From: G965222535 sp965222535 | GTDB lineage: Bacteria; Pseudomonadota; Gammaproteobacteria; HK1 | DNA length: 64,000 nt | Assembly: GCA_965222535.1 (NCBI GenBank) | Contig: OZ244957.1 | Location: 1,178,001 to 1,242,000 of the forward strand | Reading direction: 5' to 3' | Notes under the pieces: generated by a model | Seen by the model: only the letters and a program-made list of their open reading frames with translations | Database searches by the model: none | What the model was told of the DNA's origin: nothing | Shown: positions 36,318 to 44,943 of the stretch, one piece after another | How positions within the stretch are numbered: position 1 is the stretch's first letter | Layout of the letters: every line of letters begins with the position of its first letter | Position numbers and translations under genes: made by a program

Positions 36318-37094
36318 ATGAGCACAAGGCTGCAAAACCGGCGGGTGTTGGTCAAGGTCAGTGGCGAGGCGTTCAGAGGTGATGATTCTGCCGCGCTGCT
36401 GAATATCCAAGCGATTGAGAGCATCGCAAGCGACATCCACGATCTGACCCGGCACGGGATACAGGTGGCGTTCGTCATCGGTGCCGGCAACCTGTTCCGC
36501 GGCGCTGACTTGGTCGCCAAAGGGGTGGAGCGGGTTATTTCCGATAACATCGGCATGTTGGGTACGGTTGTCAATGCGCTCGCATTTCAGGATGTACTGC
36601 AGCGGCGCGGCATCCCGGTGCGCACCATGTCAGCGATTCATATCAACCAGTTATGCGAACCTTTTGTGCGCTCTCGAGCGATACGGCATTTGGAAAAACA
36701 GCGCGTGGTTATCTTTGCCGCCGGCACCGGAAATCCGTTTTTCACGACCGACTCAGCCGCCAGTTTACGGGCGATAGAAATCGGTGCTGAGCTGCTGATC
36801 AAGGCGACCAAAGTGAACGGCGTGTATGCGATGGACCCGCACCATCATCCCGAGGCCAAGCGTTTCAAACGGTTGGGCTATGACCAGATGCTGCAAATGC
36901 GACTGAACGTGATGGACATGACCGCCGTGGTGCTGTGTCAGGAAAACAACCTACCGCTACGGGTAGTTGATATGCATCGCCAAGGCGCATTGTTGCGCGC
37001 CGTGCGAGGAGAAGACGAAGGCACTCTAATTGACAACGCGCCGCACTTGGCGATCAAGACCGATCGCCAGCCGAAAAAGCCGCAACTGCAATGA
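36318..37094 (+). CDS. pyrH: UMP kinase
   Basis: Phosphorylates UMP to UDP; a hexameric amino-acid-kinase-fold enzyme. The 258-residue product has KVSGEAF (13-19), GAGNLFRG, the LGTVVNALAFQD region, and TTDSAASLRAIEI. Compared with the usual ATKVDGVYxxDP it reads ATKVNGVYAMDPHHHPEAK, with D-to-N in VDGVY. There is a short extra C-terminus after the normal end. It lies between tsf and frr, as in most bacteria. Confidence 0.96.
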   Translation: MSTRLQNRRVLVKVSGEAFRGDDSAALLNIQAIESIASDIHDLTRHGIQVAFVIGAGNLFRGADLVAKGVERVISDNIGMLGTVVNALAFQDVLQRRGIPVRTMSAIHINQLCEPFVRSRAIRHLEKQRVVIFAAGTGNPFFTTDSAASLRAIEIGAELLIKATKVNGVYAMDPHHHPEAKRFKRLGYDQMLQMRLNVMDMTAVVLCQENNLPLRVVDMHRQGALLRAVRGEDEGTLIDNAPHLAIKTDRQPKKPQLQ

Positions 37095-37167
37095 TGGTTA
37101 TTGACTGATCAGCCTCTAATACACACTGTAATCGCTGATTGCCTGCTTACAACAGAACCCGCATGTC

Positions 37168-37734
37168 ATGTCCCCTGAACTTGCCGAGCTAGTAAAAGAC
37201 GCGCAAACACGCATGGGAAAAAGCGTCGAGAGCCTGCGTCAGGAGTTTACGCGCATACGCACCCATCGCGCCAACGCTTCGCTGTTGGATAAAGTGACGG
37301 TGCCCTACTACGGCTCTTTGGTCAGCTTGTCTCATGCCGCCAATGTCAGCGTCGCCGATGCCAGTACCCTGATGGTGCAGCCTTGGGAAAAAAAAATGGT
37401 GCCGGTGATTGAGAAAGCCATTCAAAGCTCTGGTTTGGGTTTAAACCCGATGACCAGCGACAACATGATTCGTGTCCCGATTCCACCGTTGACCGAAGAT
37501 CGGATCAAGGAATTGGTGCGTTTGGTGCGCGCAGAAACAGAAAACGCCCGCGTTGCGGTGCGCAATATCCGGCGCCATGGGGTACAGGAGGTGCGCAGCA
37601 CGATTAAAAACAACAACTTAGCGAAAGACGAAGAGAAGCATGTCGGGGCTGAACTGCAAAAATTAACCGACCAATCGATTGAAGCGATCGACAAACTGCT
37701 GACTGAAAAAGAGAGCGGTTTGACAACATTCTGA
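37168..37734 (+). CDS. frr: Ribosome recycling factor
   Basis: With EF-G it splits post-termination ribosomes. The 188-residue product has the signature RTHRANASLLDKV in helix 1, IPPLTEDRIKELVRL and VRNIRRHGVQEV. The usual next genes (uppS, cdsA, dxr) do not follow; a repeat copy does. Confidence 0.97.
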   Translation: MSPELAELVKDAQTRMGKSVESLRQEFTRIRTHRANASLLDKVTVPYYGSLVSLSHAANVSVADASTLMVQPWEKKMVPVIEKAIQSSGLGLNPMTSDNMIRVPIPPLTEDRIKELVRLVRAETENARVAVRNIRRHGVQEVRSTIKNNNLAKDEEKHVGAELQKLTDQSIEAIDKLLTEKESGLTTF

Positions 37735-37785
37735 GGTGCGGGTCGCCTACGACGATGCCATGCTGACCCGCTCAAACTACAATCA

Positions 37786-37945
37786 GGGCACCTAGAAAAA
37801 CTCTGAAACGGGATGGGGGTTGGGGGTTGGGGGGAAGGAACATAACCACCTGCAACGTAAACCATTAGACTTATAATCCTTTCCCAATAGACAAGCCCCG
37901 CAGGGCACTTCGAAAAACTAACGAAGCTGGTTTTTCGAAGTGCCC
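37786..37945 (+). repeat. MITE-like repeat, copy 9 (full-length reference)
   Basis: The most complete copy, 160 bp. It has inverted ends (GGGCACCTAGAAAAAC and GTTTTTCGAAGTGCCC), the G-rich run, core TGCAACGTAAACCATTAGAC, TTATAATCC, CCCAATAGACAAGCCCC, and a terminal hairpin at 37903-37945 (GGGCACTTCGAAAAAC with GTTTTTCGAAGTGCCC). No coding capacity. Confidence 0.85.
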
Positions 37946-38053
37946 AACCATGACCGGTGATGACCATGCTATCACGACCAGTGCTTCAACCCGCCGCTAG
38001 CGCTGGCTGTACGCTAGCGAAATCAGTGTCAATGGCTACAAAGGAGAACGCTG

Positions 38054-38707
38054 ATGGGCAACAATGAGAGCAGTGGCGTCAGCGGCTTACTGGCGTTGTG
38101 GGGGCCATTAATCCTGATTGGGGCATTGATATTTGTATTTCAGGTCGATCGCAAAGCAACAGAGAATGCTGAAGAGATTCAGACCGCAGGTCCTGCAACA
38201 GCACCTGAGTCGCGCCACCAAACGGTGATTGCAAAACCCTTGGATCCCCCCAAAGGGATTGAAAGTGCTCCCGTCGCTGCTACCGAAGTAACGGCTGCTG
38301 CCGATGCGCCCCACTCACTGGATCGCCAAACCGTTGAGGGAACAACTGCAACGCCGCCTGAGAAAGCGCCTGCAGCCGCTTTGCCGCCTGAAGCGAACGT
38401 ACCGACTCCTACCGCCGCAAGGGCAACGACTGCAACAGCACCGCAGGTCGCCACTGCATCGGCGGCATCCACCCAACCAGCCGTCGCCTATATCTTGGCC
38501 TACCCGCCGGTAAGCGGCCCTTATCGGCTTTCCGCTGGATGGCACGCGCCGCCGCCTTATGCCCCGCCGCAACCACCGCTTTTATCTCATCCCTGGCGCA
38601 CACCCGATGCCAACGCACCGTCATCGCCGTACGCTGCTCAGTGGGCACCTTGCGCACCGCCCTATTACTGGTGTCGTACGCCCGGGCAAGCGTACTTCAA
38701 GCCCTAG
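38054..38707 (+). CDS. Pro/Ala/Thr-rich single-pass membrane protein
   Basis: A 217-residue protein that I do not recognise. One membrane segment (about 11-29) is followed by some 120 residues dominated by Ala, Thr, Pro and Glu, then a Pro/Tyr/Trp-rich end (YAPPQPP, APPYYWC). It is likely anchored in the inner membrane with an extended periplasmic tail. AAGGAG seven bases upstream of ATG 38054 is an excellent ribosome site. An envelope or cell-wall-spanning role is only a guess. Confidence 0.6.
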   Translation: MGNNESSGVSGLLALWGPLILIGALIFVFQVDRKATENAEEIQTAGPATAPESRHQTVIAKPLDPPKGIESAPVAATEVTAAADAPHSLDRQTVEGTTATPPEKAPAAALPPEANVPTPTAARATTATAPQVATASAASTQPAVAYILAYPPVSGPYRLSAGWHAPPPYAPPQPPLLSHPWRTPDANAPSSPYAAQWAPCAPPYYWCRTPGQAYFKP

Positions 38708-38713
38708 CTCAGA

Positions 38714-38812
38714 AGGGGGCCCTCGAAAAGCCCCGCGAGGAATGGAAGATTGGGCCACGCGCTTTACCCAGCGCAACTTGAATCCAAGGTTTGGTTTATA
38801 ACCCCTTTTGAC
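38714..38812 (+). repeat. Vestige of the MITE-like repeat
   Basis: GGGGGCCCTCGAAAAGCCCC and, 85 bases on, GGTTTATAACCCCTTTT resemble the left arm and the core end of the family; the rest is lost. Confidence 0.35.
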
Positions 38813-39022
38813 GATACAGCACACAGGCCATCGGGCGATTCACTTCGCGCGTTTTTCGTGCGGCGCGGTAGTTGAAAAGTTCTCGCTGGCTAAGTAACTC
38901 GTAGCGATATGTCCCAACACAGAAGCAGCCTGTTGCTCTTCAAGGCATGTCCCGCGCCGTGCCAACTTTCGCACAGGCTGCGCCAACCCGCACGAAAGTA
39001 CTCATCAGCACCCTGCCAAACG

Positions 39023-40126
39023 ATGAAAGCACTGCACTTTCTACTGCTTGCCAGCATTGTGCTTATGCCTGCGGTGGGGCTGACAGAGAGCCCGGTTGCA
39101 GCCAGAGACGACCCGCGCATCCGCGTAAAAGTCGATGCGATCCGCGCCGAGCACCACCTGATAACGAGTGTGTACAATCAATACGCTGATCTCGCTAAGC
39201 AGCTGCAAGAAACGCTGGACCACCAAGATAAGATATTGCTCCAGCAAAAAAGACTGCTCGATCCAGGACTAACGAGCCAAGAGAGCAATCGGCAAGCCCT
39301 GATTAATTATCAACAGGAAACTCAAACTATTATCGACCAGACTACAGCGGCCAATCAGGAGACCTACGATGAGCATATCCAATGGCTTGCCGAGATGCGC
39401 GAGCAAGCGGACTATCTCAACCAACAGCAACAGCAGCAACGCACGCTTTATCAGAAAATGCGCGCCAACCACGATCAGCAAGCGAGGAAAACCCAAGAAC
39501 TTATCAACCAATATAACCAGAAAGTGAGTGAGTACAACCAAGCGACTAACGCTGTACGCGTTGAGTTGGCGACGTGGCTGAGTTCAGTGGAACCGACCCT
39601 TGGACCTAACCGCGAACAAGTCAAGGTATTGCGTCAACGCGCTTTGGAACAGCATAAAAAACTGTACCAGATCCATGACGAGTTGGCGCTGCACATCCGC
39701 ACGACTCAATCTCTGAAGCAGCAAAAAGAGCAAGCCCTGATCCGCGCCAAGCAGGAACTTGACGACTTCATCAATCAACGCCAGGCGGAAATAACACGGC
39801 TGCGCAACGCGCTATCTGCATCACGTCAACTCATTTATGCGCAGATGATGGAGGAACGTAACCTTGCGGCACAACAGGTGGCGCAGGCACGCCAATCAAT
39901 TGAAGCCGCATTCAGTCCTGCTCATGCTGAATTCGCCAATGCCCTTGATGGTTGGCTGAACGATAACAAACGCGATGCCTTATTCCGCGCCGATGGAAAA
40001 ACACCGCGCTTTGATACCACCTATGATCAACTGCGCAGGGTCTATGAAGCAATCACCGCTTGGGAGCAAATGGAAGCCGGGTTGCAGCAATCAATTGAGC
40101 GCATCCGATCGGGTGAAAAGCCTTGA
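39023..40126 (+). CDS. Periplasmic coiled-coil protein
   Basis: I do not recognise this 367-residue protein. It begins with a signal peptide (MKALHFLLLASIVLMPAVGL), then is almost wholly helical and very rich in Gln, Glu, Lys and Arg with heptad-like spacing (about 45-310), including a QQQQQQ run. A short less regular domain ends the protein. The start at 39023 is chosen for the signal peptide; a longer frame from 38909 would bury it. It may be a periplasmic scaffold. Confidence 0.65.
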   Translation: MKALHFLLLASIVLMPAVGLTESPVAARDDPRIRVKVDAIRAEHHLITSVYNQYADLAKQLQETLDHQDKILLQQKRLLDPGLTSQESNRQALINYQQETQTIIDQTTAANQETYDEHIQWLAEMREQADYLNQQQQQQRTLYQKMRANHDQQARKTQELINQYNQKVSEYNQATNAVRVELATWLSSVEPTLGPNREQVKVLRQRALEQHKKLYQIHDELALHIRTTQSLKQQKEQALIRAKQELDDFINQRQAEITRLRNALSASRQLIYAQMMEERNLAAQQVAQARQSIEAAFSPAHAEFANALDGWLNDNKRDALFRADGKTPRFDTTYDQLRRVYEAITAWEQMEAGLQQSIERIRSGEKP

Positions 40127-40356
40127 TCGAGCGTGCGCCGCACCGCGCCCTTTGCGATACCCTACACCCGCTTGGCACACCCTCGGTATGCCGCTGAACG
40201 CCAATTTTGCGCAAGGCACACGGGGCGCGCTTGAGCGTTGCATCGATTTCCACAGCGGCTCATCCCGTGGGAGCACCCCTCATCCCGCTGCGGGAGCCGC
40301 TTGTTGATGCCGGGGTGAGGATTTGGCTTTATTGACCTCAGGGGGAACTTGTCAGG

Positions 40357-41151
40357 ATGAACCCGGGCGACTGCGAGGCATGCTATGCATGGCTCAAGCG
40401 CATCCGCATCGTATTGGTGGAAACCACCCACCCAGGGAATATTGGCGCTGTAGCACGCGCAATGAAATCAATGGGGCTGAGCGACCTAGCGTTGGTCAGG
40501 CCACGGCATTTCCCCTCTGCTGAAGCCACTGCACGTGCCGCCGGTGCTGACGATCTGTTGGTCGCGGCACGGGTAACCGCGGATGTGATGAGCGCGATCA
40601 ATGATGCCGTCTGGGTTGTCGGGGCAACTGCGCGATCACGGCATATCTCTTGGCCGATCATGGAGCCACATCAGTTCGCCGCCGCCGCGATGGAGCACCA
40701 AGGGCCGGTGGCGATGCTATTCGGACGTGAGCACGCCGGGTTGACCAATGCTGAGTTGGATTACTGCCAGACCGTTGTCACGATCCCCACAGCAGAGCAT
40801 TTTCAATCTCTGAATGTCGCCGCCGCAGTGCAAATATTGGCTTATGAGCTACGCAGGCTATGCTTACGGCAGAAACCCCTAGCGCCGCCGCAGTCACCGC
40901 CAGCACCCGAACCCGCAGTCACTTCCAGCGAGATGGAGGGATTTTACGCGCATCTGGAGCAAACTTTGATCGGCATCGGGTATCTTGACCATCAGCACCC
41001 TCGGCTGATGATGCGGCGCTTGCGCAGGCTGTTCAACCGCGCCCAGCCAAGCCGCCCAGAGTTGAATATTCTGCGCGGGATGCTAAGCGCCACTGATCGC
41101 CTGCCACCGCTGTCGCAGTCATCGTTGCCGCTGCCATCGGGGTCGGGATGA
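40357..41151 (+). CDS. trmJ: tRNA (cytidine/uridine-32-2'-O)-methyltransferase TrmJ
   Basis: A SPOUT methyltransferase that methylates the ribose of nucleotide 32 in several tRNAs. The 264-residue product has NIGAVARAMKSMGL near the N-terminus and the knot motifs LFGREHAGLTNAEL and IPTAEHFQSLNVAAAVQILAY. A 29-base piece of the gene recurs downstream at about 41247-41275. The gene commonly precedes iscR, but isc genes are not here. Confidence 0.93.
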   Translation: MNPGDCEACYAWLKRIRIVLVETTHPGNIGAVARAMKSMGLSDLALVRPRHFPSAEATARAAGADDLLVAARVTADVMSAINDAVWVVGATARSRHISWPIMEPHQFAAAAMEHQGPVAMLFGREHAGLTNAELDYCQTVVTIPTAEHFQSLNVAAAVQILAYELRRLCLRQKPLAPPQSPPAPEPAVTSSEMEGFYAHLEQTLIGIGYLDHQHPRLMMRRLRRLFNRAQPSRPELNILRGMLSATDRLPPLSQSSLPLPSGSG

Positions 41152-41238
41152 GGCAACCTCCAATGCAGCACCTCATGCCAAGCACCAACAGAAGGGTTCT
41201 GTGTCGATGCCGGATATGAGGCAATCCAGCGCCTGCGA

Positions 41239-41275
41239 TCAATTCGCCGCCGCGATGGAGCACCAAGGGCCGGGG
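41239..41275 (+). repeat. Duplicated fragment of trmJ
   Basis: CAATTCGCCGCCGCGATGGA and the 14 bases after it nearly repeat the trmJ interior around 40672-40710, with one 3-base length difference; 29 consecutive bases are identical. It lies between trmJ and the NUDIX gene, outside any frame. Confidence 0.7.
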
Positions 41276-41296
41276 GGGTTGGGTTTAGGATACCGA

Positions 41297-41944
41297 TCAG
41301 GCGTTGCCTGCTGGTACGGCGACACGCATGAAGCGCTGCAGCAAGCGATACGTCAATCCCCAGATGATCCCGCGTTGGCAGTGTATCCCCGGCGAGGAAC
41401 CGTGCGCCGTGCGGTACTGTGTTTGATGGGTCGGATCGAGGATATCAGCCAGCGTTACCCAGAAGGCATCGCTTAATTCTGCACCATTGGGCTGCAATGC
41501 TGGCAGTGTGGCACCGCCCCAGTGAACGCTGGCGACGATCAAGGGGATCGCCCGAGCCAAGTCTCGGTTTTTGAGCGCTGCCAAAGTAATAGGCAACGCT
41601 GGCAATATCCCGCAGTATTGCCAGCGTTGCAATATAAGGCCAATCTCCTCTTGCGTCTCACGTACTGCGGTTGCAACCAGATCGGCATCAACATCCTCCT
41701 CCCAGCCGCCTGGAAAAGCAATGTCTCCAGACCAATGATCATTCTCTCGCTGCACACGCTGAATGAAGCATATCGATGGTGCTTTTGGCGCGCCCGCAAT
41801 GATGATCGCGACCGCAGCACAACGCTGTTCGATCGCCGACCTGTCTGGCAGGTGGTATTGCGCCAACGCACTACGCAGGTGATCTGCATCAGTAATCCAC
41901 GCTAAAGTGCTTACCTCGCTGCTGGCTGTGTGTCGATCGTGCAT
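41297..41944 (-). CDS. NUDIX hydrolase, CoA-pyrophosphatase-like
   Basis: A 215-residue NUDIX protein. The box lies at 80-103 (FPGGWEEDVDAD then ATAVRETQEEIGL) with the catalytic R95-E96 and E99-E100 metal ligands. The aspartate at the usual first-Glu position is also seen in NudL-type CoA pyrophosphatases, and the upstream SGDIAFPGG fits that group. It may degrade CoA or other nucleotide diphosphates. Confidence 0.85.
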   Translation of the reverse strand: MHDRHTASSEVSTLAWITDADHLRSALAQYHLPDRSAIEQRCAAVAIIIAGAPKAPSICFIQRVQRENDHWSGDIAFPGGWEEDVDADLVATAVRETQEEIGLILQRWQYCGILPALPITLAALKNRDLARAIPLIVASVHWGGATLPALQPNGAELSDAFWVTLADILDPTHQTQYRTAHGSSPGIHCQRGIIWGLTYRLLQRFMRVAVPAGNA

Positions 41945-42072
41945 GGGATGGGAATCAAACTACGGATTTAACAAACCATAACGGGGCACATCGCATAATA
42001 ACGCATCGCCGTGCGGCTTTGGCGAGCATCAAAAAGGGCACCTCTAAAGCAAGAATCCATCCACTCCACCAG

Positions 42073-43278
42073 TCAATAATCGAACGTTATTTGTTTCCCT
42101 TTGGGTGCCACAGGCTGCGCCGCCGGCTTGCTTATCGCTTGATTTTTTTGCATGTAATGTCCTGACGCACTTTTTTGCACCAGACCATCAAGCTCAAGAT
42201 TGGACAGTGTCGCCGCAACGTTTGGAGTGCTCAACCCACTGTGCTGCACCAGTGCCTCCAAACTTGCTTGATCGTATTCTAGGATATCGAGAAGTTGCTG
42301 TTCGTCAGCAGTCAGCGTTCTCTTTGCGGCTTGCGTTGGCGACGCAGCAGGACTTGGCGCGGCCTCGCAGGCAAGCATCTGGCGTAATTGAGGGGCAAGC
42401 TCTTCTAATACGTCATCGACGCTTTCCACTAATATCGCGCCATCGCGAATCAGAGCATGGCAACCGCGCACCTTTGAATTATGGATCGATCCCGGCAGCG
42501 CGAACACATCGCGTCCTTGTTCAGCCGCATGACGGGCGGTCACCAGCGAGCCGCTGCGTTGCGCTGCCTCGATCACGATGACACCGTGTGATAAACCACT
42601 GATCAGGCGATTACGGTAAGGGAAATTGCGTCCCAGCGGCGGGGTGCCGGTGCCATACTGAGTGACAATCGCACCTCCGCCAGCGATGATCCGTTGTGCC
42701 AGCAACTGGTTACGCTGCGGATAGATGCTGCCAATGCCGTTCCCCAGCACCGCCACCGTGGTCCCTTTGGCATGCAGTGCGCCGCAATGAGCGGCGCTAT
42801 CGATGCCGATCGCCAAACCGCTGGTCACCACCAGTCCAAAGCGCGCCAATCCAGCAGCGAACGCAAACGCGTCATCGGCACCACCAAGGGTTGGGTTACG
42901 GCTGCCCACGATTGCCAGCTGCGGCAGCGATAAAACAGTCGCATCGCCGTCAACAAACAAGCTCATCGGTGGGTCAGCAATCTGCGCCAACCGCTTCGGA
43001 TAGTAAACATCGCCAATCACCACCAATCGGCGACTTTGCGATCCGCGCAACCATACCTGATCGCGTTCAATAGCGCGCCAATCGGGCGACTTGATGGCGC
43101 GTATCGTCGCTGCGCCAAGCCCTCTATTTTGCAACGTTTGCGGATCAGCGGCAAGAATCGCATTGACGTTTGGCAACACTTCCAGCAACTCAAGCAGCCG
43201 ATGCCCATTAAGTCCTGGCACCCGCGACAGCACTAACAGCGCAGGCGTCAGGTCTGCAAAGGCATCGTGGGTTGGCAT
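42073..43278 (-). CDS. dprA: DNA processing protein DprA
   Basis: DprA protects incoming single strands and loads RecA during natural transformation. The 401-residue product has the helix-hairpin N-terminus, the Rossmann core VGSRNPT, GLAIGIDSAAHCGAL, GNGIGSIYPQRN, FPYRNRLISGLS, and a C-terminal winged-helix (LDILEYDQASLEALVQHSGLS) typical of proteobacteria. comM at the right edge is a second competence gene. Confidence 0.95.
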   Translation of the reverse strand: MPTHDAFADLTPALLVLSRVPGLNGHRLLELLEVLPNVNAILAADPQTLQNRGLGAATIRAIKSPDWRAIERDQVWLRGSQSRRLVVIGDVYYPKRLAQIADPPMSLFVDGDATVLSLPQLAIVGSRNPTLGGADDAFAFAAGLARFGLVVTSGLAIGIDSAAHCGALHAKGTTVAVLGNGIGSIYPQRNQLLAQRIIAGGGAIVTQYGTGTPPLGRNFPYRNRLISGLSHGVIVIEAAQRSGSLVTARHAAEQGRDVFALPGSIHNSKVRGCHALIRDGAILVESVDDVLEELAPQLRQMLACEAAPSPAASPTQAAKRTLTADEQQLLDILEYDQASLEALVQHSGLSTPNVAATLSNLELDGLVQKSASGHYMQKNQAISKPAAQPVAPKGKQITFDY

Positions 43279-43341
43279 TGTTGCTGGCAGGTGCAGGATT
43301 TTGGATGCTGTGTGAGCCGTTTAAGTGCGAGCGACCCATGA

Positions 43342-43495
43342 GGGCACCTCGAAAAACCAACCTCGCTAGCCTTTCGAGGTGCCCTGCGGGGCTTGGCTAT
43401 TTTGGAAAGGATTATAAATCAATAGTTTGCGTTACAGGTGGTCATATCCCTTCCCCCCAACCCCCCCATTCCATTCAAAGTTTTTCGAGGTTCTC
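43342..43495 (-). repeat. MITE-like repeat, copy 10
   Basis: Full-length in reverse orientation: hairpin GGGCACCTCGAAAAACC with GCCTTTCGAGGTGCCC (43342-43384), GGGGCTTGGCTATTTTGGAA, ATTATAAATCAATAGTTTGC, the C-rich run and TTTTTCGAGGTTCTC. It lies upstream of dprA. Confidence 0.85.
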
Positions 43496-43596
43496 ATGGG
43501 GGGAAATACCAAGGTTGCCTGATTCGACGAAGAGACGAGCGATCTTTTTCAGCTATAACCGTCCACACGTGCACAGCGCACTTGAAACCCCCAATG

Positions 43597-44226
43597 TCAG
43601 TCGTTGGTATCTTTTGCCGGCGCGCTGGCTTGGTTTCGTCGGTGCTGTCTGAACGCCACCAGCGAGCGCAGTGTCAACTGGTAACCGAGCCAGCTACCGA
43701 TCACCATCCACGGCAAACTGCCAATGAACAACGGGAGTCCGAAGTTATGCAGTAAGCCGTTGAGGTAATAGAATATCTGCGCAAAAAAATCGCTATCTAG
43801 GTTGGCTGGGAGCGCCAACTGGCGCTGCAACGCCTCATACCCTGAGAGCGTTGTTACTGAACGCTCCGCCCCAAATGCTTGCCCCATCAGGATCCTACCA
43901 GTAGTAATATAGAAATAATACATCGGCACGATCGAGATCGGATTACTGACCCAACTCCAAGCAAAGGCGATCACCCAGCTGAAGCGCCATTTTGCGGCCC
44001 AACGATTGCAAATCCACCACACTATGCCGATCAACACCACCTGCAATCCCAGTAGTGGGCTCAGACCGGCAACCAACCCCACCGCCACGCTGCGGGCTAT
44101 GTATTCGTTTGAACCTTTGTGGGTACGCAGCGGGGCAATAAATTGTGCATGAATTCTAGCGTGGATCGATGACCCGAGAGACGATTTGGAAAATCTGCGC
44201 GGCGGCGTTTTGGGAGGCATTAACAA
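43597..44226 (-). CDS. DUF2062 membrane protein
   Basis: A 209-residue inner-membrane protein with about three hydrophobic segments. It has the DUF2062 pattern: ARSVAVGLVAGLSPLLGLQ in the first segment, WVSNPISIVPMYYFYITTG in the middle, and LGYQLTLRSL at the end. A basic N-terminus precedes it. The function of the family is unknown. Confidence 0.82.
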   Translation of the reverse strand: MLMPPKTPPRRFSKSSLGSSIHARIHAQFIAPLRTHKGSNEYIARSVAVGLVAGLSPLLGLQVVLIGIVWWICNRWAAKWRFSWVIAFAWSWVSNPISIVPMYYFYITTGRILMGQAFGAERSVTTLSGYEALQRQLALPANLDSDFFAQIFYYLNGLLHNFGLPLFIGSLPWMVIGSWLGYQLTLRSLVAFRQHRRNQASAPAKDTND

Positions 44227-44943
44227 TCCATGCTGGAGGTCGGCTGTTGCAGGTGCTCCCTGAAAGCAGCGCAGAAAAGCATCAAAACCGCGTTTAGTTG
44301 TTGGTAACTAGGTGTCTCGTTGAGACTCTCTGGCATCCATCGCTATAGGCTTTGGCGACTGTCATTGAACGCGGCGCCCGATCGACAGATCCCAGAGAAT
44401 AACACGGCGAATTCAGCGTCTGTGTCAGGCTCATCTGATACTGGAAACACGGCTTCTGTTCAATCTCATTGGTCTTGTGCAAGACTAAAAATATCTATGG
44501 ATAGGGCGAATTAGGGTATGATGGAATGTTCTTGCGCACCGTAATAAGCGGGCTTCGCAAAACTCAACCGGTGCATGAGGACAACTACGCCAATGCGCAG
44601 ATTATAACATATTGATTTATAATCCCTTCCCCATGGCAAACGCATACTTCAAAGGATTCTACGAAACCCCTTTGGTCAAAGCCAAGCGGCGGTTTTGCGG
44701 GTGCTTCTTGAACCATTCCTGCACCTGAAAATCAGGCCCACCGCAGGGGCGCTGTTCCTATAAAATACCTTTATTATTTTCAACAACTTATCTATGATCT
44801 CCCCCCTACTCCCTTCCGCCAATACAACACCAATTGAGGCAGCCATCAGGCGTTAGCTAGGTAGGATGCAGCTGTTAAAGCTATCAGACGAACATGGTGA
44901 ACAGGATCAATTCAGCGATCGTTAATGACCAAAAGGATAACCG
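44227..44943. other. Intergenic region without a recognised gene
   Basis: About 720 bases upstream of tldD and DUF2062. A vestige of the repeat core (ATTGATTTATAATCCCTTCC at 44611-44630) is present. I see no convincing frame. tldD has AAGGA six bases before its ATG. Confidence 0.5.

Noticed and set aside
42035..42056. Another repeat copy before the dprA stop (AGGGCACCTCTAAAGC)
   Set aside because: Only the first dozen bases of the arm match; could be chance.
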